A stretch of DNA of 64,000 bases from Nitrospinae bacterium bin107. GTDB lineage: Bacteria > UBA8248. Shown here piece after piece: positions 1 to 7,388 of the stretch. The position numbers and the translations under genes are program-made. The DNA lies in NCBI GenBank assembly GCA_002238965.1, contig MPNJ01000016.1, positions 28,754 through 92,753 on the forward strand, given 5' to 3'. Every line of letters starts with the position of its first letter. The stretch's first letter is position 1. The notes beneath the pieces are model-generated. The model searched no databases. It was not told where the DNA came from and was given only the letters and a program-made list of their open reading frames with translations.

Positions 1-1
1 G

Positions 2-748
2 GCCATCAATCGCATGGAAGAAAATCGCGGCGAAGAGGGCGACATCGTCGAAAAGGGGGGTACGCTCTTTATCGAAGACGCCCAACTCATCAGCAGGGAT
101 CTCCAGAAGGCGCTGGCCAGGGCTTTGGGAAAGAAAAGCCTCTCGCAGGAGTTTCGGGTGATATTCGGGTGTACGCACGACCCGGAAAGGCTGATACAGG
201 ATAAAATTCTCAAGCGTCTTTATCGCAAAGAGACGACCCGACTCATCAAGATTCCCCCACTGCGCGAGAGGAAAAAGGACATCTCGCTCGTGGCCCAGGG
301 GATTCTGGATGAATTCTCGGGCCGCGTCGGACAATCAAGAAGGCGCATTACGCCGGCGGCAATGGATTGGTTCTCCGGACAGGAGTGGTGGGGAAATGAA
401 TCCGAACTCGAGATGGCCATATGCCGCGCCTTCCTCGTGAGCGAGGGCAACTCGATTTCACTCGATGATTTGAGCCCCTCTCCCCAAAGGAAGAAAAACG
501 GCGATATCGAGAAATTTTTCCGTGACAGGCTCTCCTCGGTAGTCACCGCCCTGGGCGACGGGGAAAGCAGCGACTTCTATGACCACACCATCCGCAGCGT
601 CGAAAAACCCCTGCTCGAACTGGTGCTACGCGAAGCGGGCGGGAACCAGGTGCAGGCGTCGCGTCTGCTGGGCATGAACCGCAACACGCTGAGAAGAAAA
701 CTCCTGGAATTCGGCCTTACCAAATCTTCCCCCTCCCGCCGGAGATAA
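2..748 (+). CDS. Sigma54-dependent NtrC-like activator, C-terminal part (5' end outside window)
   Basis: The reading frame is open from base 2, so the gene starts before the window. The visible 248 codons hold the second half of a sigma54-interaction AAA+ domain: a Walker-B-like GGTLFIED near the start, then the sensor/arginine-finger region around RLYRKETTRLIKIPPLRERKKD, where PPLRERKKDI is typical of the family. The last 45 residues form a Fis-type helix-turn-helix (GNQVQASRLLGMNRNTLRRK), close to the NtrC DNA-binding domain. The Walker A and GAFTGA loops and any receiver domain are not visible. It probably activates transcription at sigma54 promoters; the target cannot be told from here. 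The gene ends 5 bases before the GlmU-like start. Confidence 0.88.
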   Translation, partial: AINRMEENRGEEGDIVEKGGTLFIEDAQLISRDLQKALARALGKKSLSQEFRVIFGCTHDPERLIQDKILKRLYRKETTRLIKIPPLRERKKDISLVAQGILDEFSGRVGQSRRRITPAAMDWFSGQEWWGNESELEMAICRAFLVSEGNSISLDDLSPSPQRKKNGDIEKFFRDRLSSVVTALGDGESSDFYDHTIRSVEKPLLELVLREAGGNQVQASRLLGMNRNTLRRKLLEFGLTKSSPSRRR

Positions 749-753
749 TTTTT

Positions 754-1515
754 TTGGCGCATCAAGGCGATGGATTCGCCGCCGTCATCCTTGCCGCCGG
801 ACAGGGCAGGCGCATGGAATCCCCGCTGGCGAAGGTTTTGCATCCCGTGGGTGGAGAACCCATGATCCGCCATGTCGTCACCAGGGCGAGAGAGGCGGGC
901 GCCGCGCCCGTCGTCATCGTCGTGGGTCACCGGGCCCGCGACGTTCAAGAGGCGTTTGCGGGCGATGATGCGGATATCGTTTTCGCCCTTCAGGAAGAGC
1001 AACTCGGCACGGGGCATGCCGCCGAGGTCGGCTTGTCCGCCTTATCGGCCGAAGTGGAGCATCTATATCTCCTGTGCGGCGACGCGCCCCTGATACGAAC
1101 CGCCACCCTGGGGCAGTTGTCCCGCCTGCATGAAGAGGCGGGCGCGGCGGCCACCATGCTTACGGCAACCGCCGGAGAACCCCGGGGATACGGCCGCGTG
1201 GTGCGCGATGGCGCGCAGCTCATCGGCGTGGTGGAAGAGGCGGACGCGACGGAGGCGCAGAAGAAAATTACCGAGATCAACACGGGCGCCTACGTCTTCG
1301 AGGCCGCTTTCCTGCGGGATGCCCTGCCGAGGATCAGGGCCGAGAACAACCAGGGAGAATTCTACCTGCCCGACGTTTTCCCCATCGCGTGCGCCGGGGG
1401 ACGCGTGATCCTGGGCCTTGAATTGGCGTCGCCCGATGAGGCGCTGGGCGTGAACACGAAAGCGGACTTGCGCCGGGCGCAGGAAATCCATGAGGAGCGG
1501 AAACGCAAGGCCTGA
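754..1515 (+). CDS. glmU: GlmU-type N-acetylglucosamine-1-phosphate uridylyltransferase domain, stand-alone
   Basis: A 253-residue nucleotidyltransferase matching the N-terminal half of bacterial GlmU, which makes UDP-GlcNAc from GlcNAc-1-P and UTP in the cytoplasm. Visible signatures are LAAGQGRRMESPLAKVLH at the N-terminus, EEQLGTGHA, the metal site LLCGDAPLI, GYGRVVRD, VEEADATEAQ and NNQGEFYLPD. The usual C-terminal left-handed beta-helix acetyltransferase domain (about 200 residues) is absent: the protein stops right after the uridylyltransferase fold. The start is a TTG after a GGAGAT. Two separate beta-helix proteins occur in the same operon and might supply the missing activity. The canonical SxLPKVLH proline is an alanine here. 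Confidence 0.85.
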   Translation: MAHQGDGFAAVILAAGQGRRMESPLAKVLHPVGGEPMIRHVVTRAREAGAAPVVIVVGHRARDVQEAFAGDDADIVFALQEEQLGTGHAAEVGLSALSAEVEHLYLLCGDAPLIRTATLGQLSRLHEEAGAAATMLTATAGEPRGYGRVVRDGAQLIGVVEEADATEAQKKITEINTGAYVFEAAFLRDALPRIRAENNQGEFYLPDVFPIACAGGRVILGLELASPDEALGVNTKADLRRAQEIHEERKRKA

Positions 1516-1536
1516 TGCACGCACAGCCGCCCGATT

Positions 1537-1545
1537 TGCTATAAT
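1537..1545 (+). promoter_or_regulatory. Candidate extended -10 promoter for the amino-sugar operon
   Basis: The 105-base gap between the GlmU-like gene and the next gene contains TTTGCTATAAT, a perfect TATAAT (1540-1545) with an upstream TG, the extended -10 form that can work without a good -35. No good -35 is seen at 17 bases. It would give a leader of about 70 bases before the GTG at 1621. Confidence 0.45.
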
Positions 1546-1620
1546 TCTCCGCGCAAGATAGAAAAACGAGAGAAACGCCCGTTCCGGGGCTATTTTGAGC
1601 GAATTTCAGGAAGGTATCTC

Positions 1621-2826
1621 GTGAGAGCGTTGATTCTGGCGGCCGGCCGCGGGGCCGGTCTATATCCGTTTACGAATACCCGGCCGAAGGCGATGCTGCC
1701 GATGGCGGGCGAGATGCTCCTGCATTCGGCGCTCAAGAAGATACGCGCAGCCGGCGTGAGCGACCTGGTCGTCGTCGTCGGGCACCGCGCCGACAGGATC
1801 ATCAACGAATTCGGGCAGGGTTCGCGCTACGGAATGACGATTCAGTACATCCGCCAGGAGGAGCCCTCGGGAATCCGAAACGCCATCAGTCTCGCGAAAG
1901 GGCATTTCCAGGAAGATGAGTCGTTTCTGCTGGTTTATGCGGACGTGCTGGCGTCCGAGAACATGTACCGCCAGGTCGTGCAGGCGTTCGGCACTTTTCA
2001 TCAGCCCGTGGCGGCGATTTGCCACACGCCCCATGCCCAGAACTACGGCACGGTCTACCTCGGCCAGGACATGCAGATAGAGCGCCTGGTGGAGAAGCCC
2101 GTGGAGCGCGAGGTGGGCAATTACGTTCTGGCCGGCGTGTTCGTCATGCCCTACCGGCTGTTCGATCTGCTGGAGAGCTTAGAGATGGACGAGGCACTCA
2201 ACGAGTTGTGCACGGGCGAGGGGCTGCGCTCCTCGATCTGGGAGGAACCCTGGCTGGACGCCCAGCATCCCTGGGATCTGCTCAAGGGCAACCAGATGGT
2301 CATGGACACCTGGAGCGAGGCCCGCGTGGACGGCAGCGTTCGGCTCAGGGGCGCAGTACAGTTTCGCGGACCCGTGGTGATCGAGAAAAACGTGGTGATT
2401 GAATCGGGCGCCTCCATATTCGGGCCGTGCTTCATCGGGGAGAACACGTTTCTGGGAAATGGGGTCCTGGTGCGCCCCTACACGGCCATCGGCGCAAACG
2501 CGACCATCGGGTTCGGCGTTGAGTTGAAGAATTGCATCCTGTTCAACGGCGTTCGCGTGGGACGCCTCTCCTTCGTGGGCGACAGCGTCGTCGGCGAGGA
2601 CGCCGTGGTTGGTTCGGGGACGATGACGCTGATTCAGAATCTCGACCAGTCCCCCATCGTGGTGCGCATGCCGGAGGGGAAGGTCGATTCCGGCCTCGAC
2701 AAGGTGGGGTCTTTCCTCGGCGACGGAGCGCTGGTCGGCGCCTCGAACACGCTGGCATCGGGAACCGTCGTCCCGCCCGGTGAAGTCGTCCCGCATCACT
2801 ACACCTATCCGCGGGGAGAGAACTAG
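1621..2826 (+). CDS. Archaeal-type bifunctional sugar-1-phosphate nucleotidylyltransferase/acetyltransferase
   Basis: 401 residues with two parts. Residues 1 to about 230 are a sugar nucleotidyltransferase with the signature MRALILAAGRGAGLYPFTNT followed by RPKAMLPMAG. Residues about 240-395 are a left-handed beta-helix of hexapeptide repeats (GPVVIEKNVVIESGASIFGP onward). This arrangement matches archaeal GlmU-like enzymes that act on GlcNAc-1-P or Glc-1-P and acetyl-CoA. It starts with GTG at 1621 after an AGGAAGG, and glmS begins one base after its stop, so the two are co-expressed. It may provide the acetyltransferase step missing from the upstream GlmU-like protein. The exact sugar and nucleotide are not known from sequence. 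Confidence 0.85.
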   Translation: MRALILAAGRGAGLYPFTNTRPKAMLPMAGEMLLHSALKKIRAAGVSDLVVVVGHRADRIINEFGQGSRYGMTIQYIRQEEPSGIRNAISLAKGHFQEDESFLLVYADVLASENMYRQVVQAFGTFHQPVAAICHTPHAQNYGTVYLGQDMQIERLVEKPVEREVGNYVLAGVFVMPYRLFDLLESLEMDEALNELCTGEGLRSSIWEEPWLDAQHPWDLLKGNQMVMDTWSEARVDGSVRLRGAVQFRGPVVIEKNVVIESGASIFGPCFIGENTFLGNGVLVRPYTAIGANATIGFGVELKNCILFNGVRVGRLSFVGDSVVGEDAVVGSGTMTLIQNLDQSPIVVRMPEGKVDSGLDKVGSFLGDGALVGASNTLASGTVVPPGEVVPHHYTYPRGEN

Positions 2827-2827
2827 C

Positions 2828-4651
2828 ATGTGCGGCATCGCGGGCATGGCGGCGAGCGCGAACGTCTCGCAAAAGCTCCTGCGCTCCATAGCCGCCCTCG
2901 AATACCGGGGGTACGACTCCTGCGGCATGGCCGTCCAGAGAAACTCTACGATAGACATCCGCAAGAACGTGGGCACCGTGGAGACGGTGAACGCCCTGGA
3001 GCGCTTCACGGACATGAAGGGCCTGGTGGGCATCGCGCATACGCGCTGGGCGACGCATGGCGGGGTGACGCAGGCGAACGCGCATCCGCACGCGGACAAC
3101 GAGAGCCGCCTGGCCGTGGTCCACAACGGCATCATCTCGAACTACAAGGAACTCAGGGAGAGGCTCTCGCGCGAGGGCGCGGCGTTCCGCTCCGAGACGG
3201 ATTCCGAGGTCATCGCGCATCTGGTGGCGCAGAAAATCGCGCGAAACGGCCAGGACGTGGAAGAGGGCTTCGTCGAGGCGATCGACGAACTCGAGGGCAC
3301 CTTCGCCCTGGCGGTCATATCTGTCGACGCGCCGGGCCGGATTCTCTGCGTGAAGCGCGAATCGCCCCTCATCATCGGCCTGGGGGACGACGCCAACTAC
3401 GTGGGGTCGGATTTCAGCGCGTTCTTCGAGTACACCCGCCGGGCGATCATCATGGAAGACGGCGAATACGCGCTCATCACGCCGGAGAGCTACGCGGTCA
3501 AGAGCCTGCTCACCAGAGAGCGCGTCGACAAGGAAGTCACCGAGATCGAGTGGGACGCGGAAAAGGCCCGCCGGGGCGGCTATCCCCATTTCATGCTGAA
3601 GGAAATTTACGACCAGCCAAGCACCGTCCAGGCCGCCCTCCAGATTCCCAGAGAGGATATCCAGGCGCTGGCGGCGATGATTCACGAATCGCGGCAATGC
3701 TACCTGGGCGGCGTGGGAACGACCTACTACATCGCGTCAATGGGGCAGTACTTCTTCAGCCGCCTGGGGGGGCGGTATCTGCCCGTCGTCAGCACGGACG
3801 AGTTCGCCCACATCGCGGAGGTCGGGCCCGAGGACGGTTTTTGCGCCATCAGCCAGTCCGGGGAGACCTACGACACCCTGAGCGCCCTTCGCCATGCGAA
3901 ATCGGGAGGCGCGAGGACGGCGGGCATCGTGAACGTGATGGGCTCCACCCTGGTGCGCTCGGTGGACGTGCCGATTCTCCAGGGCGCGGGACCCGAAAAA
4001 TGCGTCATCAGCACCAAGACGGCCCTGAGCCAGGCGGTGGTGTTGCTGCTCGCCTCGATGGAGCTGGGCCTGCTCGTGGGGCGCTTGAGCGAGGCGGAAG
4101 TCATCGCACTGAGAGAGGAGGTCGCCACCTTGTCCGACCTCGTGCTCGAGACGCTCAACGAGCGCTCGGGCTATTTCCACACGGCGGCGCACGCGCATCA
4201 GCACATGAAGAACTGGCTCTACCTGGGCCGGGGCATCTATTATCCCGCGGCGCTCGAATGCGCGCTCAAAATGAAGGAAGTCACCTACCTCCACGCGGAG
4301 GGAATGAGCGCGGGCTTCCTCAAGCACGGCACCATCTCCCTCATCGACGAGAACATGTACACCATCGTCCTGATGCCCACGCCCGAAGAGGCCGAGCTGC
4401 ACGCGCTCACCAGGAGCAGCGCGGAAGAAGTCCGCGCGCGCGGCGGCTTCGTGCTGGGCTACCGCTTCGAGGGTGACGAAGTGGTGGAAGGGCTGTTCAG
4501 CGAGGAGATTGTGCTGCCGAGGGTATCCCCCCTGCTCGCGCCCTTCCTGCACCTGGTCTCGGGACAGTTGCTGGCCTACTTCCTCGCGGTTGCCTTGAAG
4601 CGCGACGTCGACAGACCGCGCGCCCTGGCGAAATCCGTCACCGTCGCCTAA
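2828..4651 (+). CDS. glmS: Glutamine--fructose-6-phosphate aminotransferase
   Basis: 607 residues, the usual GlmS length. The enzyme makes glucosamine-6-phosphate from fructose-6-phosphate and glutamine, the first step to UDP-GlcNAc. The start at 2828 is fixed by the required Cys2 nucleophile (MCGIAGMA); an upstream in-frame ATG would bury it. The N-terminal class II glutaminase shows RGYDSCG, HTRWATHG and the NAHPH motif. Two SIS isomerase domains follow (about 290-600), with SQSGET and STKTALSQ. The C-terminus ends RALAKSVTVA, the usual tail that closes over the sugar site. No glmS ribozyme can fit, because only one base separates it from the previous gene. Confidence 0.97.
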   Translation: MCGIAGMAASANVSQKLLRSIAALEYRGYDSCGMAVQRNSTIDIRKNVGTVETVNALERFTDMKGLVGIAHTRWATHGGVTQANAHPHADNESRLAVVHNGIISNYKELRERLSREGAAFRSETDSEVIAHLVAQKIARNGQDVEEGFVEAIDELEGTFALAVISVDAPGRILCVKRESPLIIGLGDDANYVGSDFSAFFEYTRRAIIMEDGEYALITPESYAVKSLLTRERVDKEVTEIEWDAEKARRGGYPHFMLKEIYDQPSTVQAALQIPREDIQALAAMIHESRQCYLGGVGTTYYIASMGQYFFSRLGGRYLPVVSTDEFAHIAEVGPEDGFCAISQSGETYDTLSALRHAKSGGARTAGIVNVMGSTLVRSVDVPILQGAGPEKCVISTKTALSQAVVLLLASMELGLLVGRLSEAEVIALREEVATLSDLVLETLNERSGYFHTAAHAHQHMKNWLYLGRGIYYPAALECALKMKEVTYLHAEGMSAGFLKHGTISLIDENMYTIVLMPTPEEAELHALTRSSAEEVRARGGFVLGYRFEGDEVVEGLFSEEIVLPRVSPLLAPFLHLVSGQLLAYFLAVALKRDVDRPRALAKSVTVA

Positions 4652-4668
4652 GGACGCGCACTCCCAAA

Positions 4669-6600
4669 ATGCCGAACGCGAAGTTTCAGGGAACGGACGG
4701 GGTTCGCGGCCTCGTGGTGGATGAAGATCATCCCCAGGCTTCGGGCCATGACGCGCGCGCGGCCTTCGTGGAAAACGGGGTACTGACGCCCCGGTTCATC
4801 GAGCACTACGTCTTTGAAGCCGGTAAATGGCTTCTGGAGCGAGCCTCCGAGCAACTCATCTCTCCCACTGCGGTTGTGCTGGCCTGGGACCCCCGGGACA
4901 CAGGCGGAGAATTATCCGCCGCGTGCGTGAACGGCCTCCTGCGCGCGGGCGCGCACGCCCTCTCGCTCGGGGTGATGCCGACGCCTGCGGCCGCGGCCTA
5001 TCTGGCGGGCGTGGGCGGGGCGGGCGCGGTGATCTTGACTGCCTCCCATAACCCTGCGGAACAAAACGGCGTGAAAATCCTGCTCTCCCCCGACTCGATG
5101 AAACCCCTGCCGGATCAGGACGCGGCGTTAAGCGACCGCGTCTGGGCGAGCGAGTGGAGCGCGGTGGCGCAGACGCCCGAGAGCGGACACGGGGTGGAAG
5201 CAGCCGCCGAGGCGCGCGCGTTTTATGTTGATTACGTCACCCAGCTTCCCAACTGCTGGCTGCGCGAGGGCGACCTCGCCCGGTGGAGCCTCGTGGTGGA
5301 CCCGGCGGCAGGGGCCTGGAGCGGTGTGGCCGCACAGGTGCTGGAGGAGTCAGGCCCTCTGAGCGTGTGTGAGGTGAACGGTCTGAGTGAGGGCCGCGTG
5401 AACGAGAACGGCGGCGTTGTCGCGCTCGAGGGCAGGCGCATCATCGAAGGAGAGGATGCCGAATTTATCGCCGGCCACGCTGGCGCGCGCGCGCTTTTTG
5501 AGGCGGGCCGCGAGCGGCGCGAGGAACTCAAGAGAGGCGACGGCATGGCGGCGGCCTGCGTCCTGGACGCCGACGGCGACAGGGGCTACGCCCTCGTCTA
5601 CAATCCGTTTCTCGATGCGCTTCACGTCCTCGATGGCGACGATGCGCTCGTCCTGCAAGCCCGTTTCCTGAAAGGAGAGGGCGAATTGCCCGAAGGAGGC
5701 GTGGCCGCCATTACGATAGAGAGCGATTCGGGCGCGGCGGCGGCCCTGGCCGAGACGGGGCTTCGGGTCGTCTTCACTCCCGTGGGGGACAAGTGGATAT
5801 TGAACGAGGCGCGCAGATGGGGGGACCGTTTCGCGCTGGGGGGTGAGGAATCCGGCCATACAATCGCGCCGGGCCTGTTGGTCAACGCGTTGGGCGAGGG
5901 ACGCAGAATCGCGGTGGGAGACGGTTTCAAGAGTTTTCTCAACACAATTGCTGCAGTGCGGAGTCTTTTCGAGGAGGCGAACCCCGAAGAAGCGTATGCG
6001 ACTATCGCCGCGCCGTTTCCCCGAGGGTTCAAGAGGTCTTATTATGCCTACCACGTGGAGCGGAGCCGCTTCGCGCCGGGGACGGAGGCGTGGGAGGCCA
6101 TCGCCAAGAAACTGATGGAAGTCGCAGAGAGCGCCTTCCCGGGAATCGCCGCCCCGCGCTTTGCGCCTTTGGAGGACGACGCGGGCGTCATGTATCTCGC
6201 CCTGGAAGACGAGTCGGGCGGGCCGCTGGGCGCGGTATACGTGAGGAACTCAGGCACCGAGAGCAGGACGGGTGTGGTGATGCGAGGTCCCGCCGAATGG
6301 GAAGAAAAGCTCTGCGCCGTGGGGGATGGGGTGTTGCGCGAGATAATCATGCGCATGAAGGACTATGACGCTCCCGGCGCGCGGGCGGAGGCGTGCTTGC
6401 TCGAAGCCTTGCGAGAGCGCGAGATGGACGCTGTGGCGGCGGATGCGCTTTTGGATTTGGACTCAGAAGCCCGCTTCGGCGCTCCCCTCAGCCCGCCCGA
6501 CATACGAAAAGAGGTTCTGCGCGGCGGCCTAGTTCGGGAAGAAGCCGGAACATTCAGCATCACGCCGCTGGGCGAGTGGTATCTGGAGCAGAAAAAATGA
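4669..6600 (+). CDS. GlmM-like phosphohexomutase with long inserts and a C-terminal extension
   Basis: An alpha-D-phosphohexomutase, most likely converting GlcN-6-P to GlcN-1-P given its place after glmS. Active-site elements are all present: TASHNP with the phosphoserine at Ser126, the metal loop DADGDR at 300-305, the sugar loop GGEESGH at 391-397, and the phosphate loop RNSGTES at 526-532. At 643 residues it is about 190 longer than typical GlmM. Some of the excess lies in the middle and about 100 residues lie after the last domain, where a small alpha/beta segment ending ITPLGEWYLEQKK looks like a winged-helix-type fold. Its stop overlaps the next start as ATGA. A phosphoglucomutase or phosphomannomutase role is possible. 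Confidence 0.85.
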   Translation: MPNAKFQGTDGVRGLVVDEDHPQASGHDARAAFVENGVLTPRFIEHYVFEAGKWLLERASEQLISPTAVVLAWDPRDTGGELSAACVNGLLRAGAHALSLGVMPTPAAAAYLAGVGGAGAVILTASHNPAEQNGVKILLSPDSMKPLPDQDAALSDRVWASEWSAVAQTPESGHGVEAAAEARAFYVDYVTQLPNCWLREGDLARWSLVVDPAAGAWSGVAAQVLEESGPLSVCEVNGLSEGRVNENGGVVALEGRRIIEGEDAEFIAGHAGARALFEAGRERREELKRGDGMAAACVLDADGDRGYALVYNPFLDALHVLDGDDALVLQARFLKGEGELPEGGVAAITIESDSGAAAALAETGLRVVFTPVGDKWILNEARRWGDRFALGGEESGHTIAPGLLVNALGEGRRIAVGDGFKSFLNTIAAVRSLFEEANPEEAYATIAAPFPRGFKRSYYAYHVERSRFAPGTEAWEAIAKKLMEVAESAFPGIAAPRFAPLEDDAGVMYLALEDESGGPLGAVYVRNSGTESRTGVVMRGPAEWEEKLCAVGDGVLREIIMRMKDYDAPGARAEACLLEALREREMDAVAADALLDLDSEARFGAPLSPPDIRKEVLRGGLVREEAGTFSITPLGEWYLEQKK

Positions 6601-7373
6601 GTGCGACGACGCCGGAAACCTATTTCGGAAAGCTCGGCGAGTTTCCCCACGCCGCCTTCCTCGAAAGCGTGACGCACGCCTGGGAGGCGGTCGGGCGCCT
6701 TACGGAATTCGTCCAAAAACTGGTGGATGAAGCCGACGCGCCTGCAAGCGAAGCCGCAGCACTTCGGGTGGAGGAGGGCCTCGTGGTGAGCGAAGGGCTG
6801 CTCGTCACGGAAGAGAACCTGAAAATCTCATCCGTCGGCCTGCTCATCGAGGCGGGCGCGCGGGTGGAGCCCGGCGTCGTCATCAAGGGGCCGACGGTGC
6901 TTAGCGCGGGCGCGGAAGTGAGGCATGGCGCGTATCTCCGGGGCGGCTGCCTCATCGGGCCGGGCGCCGTCGTGGGTCATGCGACGGAAGTCAAGAACAG
7001 CGCCTTTCTGAACGGCGCGCACGCGGGGCATTTCGCCTACGTGGGGGACAGCATTCTGGGGGCCGAGGCGAACCTGGGCGCGGGTGTGAAGCTCGCGAAC
7101 CTCGAGCTCAGGACGGAAGAAGAGAAAAGAACGGGCGTGGTGAAAAACATCGTCCTTCGCGCAGCGGGAGAGCGGATCGATACCGGCCTCACGAAATTCG
7201 GCGCCGTGATCGGCGATGACGTCGAGATCGGCTGCAACACGGTGACCTCACCGGGCGTATTGCTGGGGCCCGGCTCCTGGATCGCGCCGAACGTAACCGT
7301 CTCCAAGGGAGTATATCCCGAAGGAACGCTCATCCGCGCTCCCAAGCCGAGTGTGGGCCGACGAAGGTTTTAA
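6597..7373 (+). CDS. Left-handed beta-helix acyltransferase-like protein
   Basis: 258 residues, started at the ATG that overlaps the mutase stop by four bases (ATGA), so translation is coupled. After an alpha-helical N-terminus of about 60 residues the protein is a hexapeptide-repeat beta-helix (GARVEPGVVIKGPTVLSAGA and on). The stretch GHATEVKNSAFLNGAHAGHF and then YVGDSILGAEANLGAG closely follows the GlmU acetyltransferase domain, where the equivalent region carries the acetyl-CoA and sugar contacts. No nucleotidyltransferase domain is present. A role as the split-off acetyltransferase partner of the stand-alone GlmU domain upstream is an inference from position and similarity. Confidence 0.75.
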   Translation: MSATTPETYFGKLGEFPHAAFLESVTHAWEAVGRLTEFVQKLVDEADAPASEAAALRVEEGLVVSEGLLVTEENLKISSVGLLIEAGARVEPGVVIKGPTVLSAGAEVRHGAYLRGGCLIGPGAVVGHATEVKNSAFLNGAHAGHFAYVGDSILGAEANLGAGVKLANLELRTEEEKRTGVVKNIVLRAAGERIDTGLTKFGAVIGDDVEIGCNTVTSPGVLLGPGSWIAPNVTVSKGVYPEGTLIRAPKPSVGRRRF

Positions 7374-7388
7374 TACGAAATTGGATCC

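Noticed and set aside
2821..2828. glmS ribozyme
   Set aside because: There is a single base between the upstream stop and the glmS ATG, so no leader exists.
2543..3697. 384-codon minus-strand frame over glmS
   Set aside because: Composition is a mirror of the high-GC coding strand; no motif.
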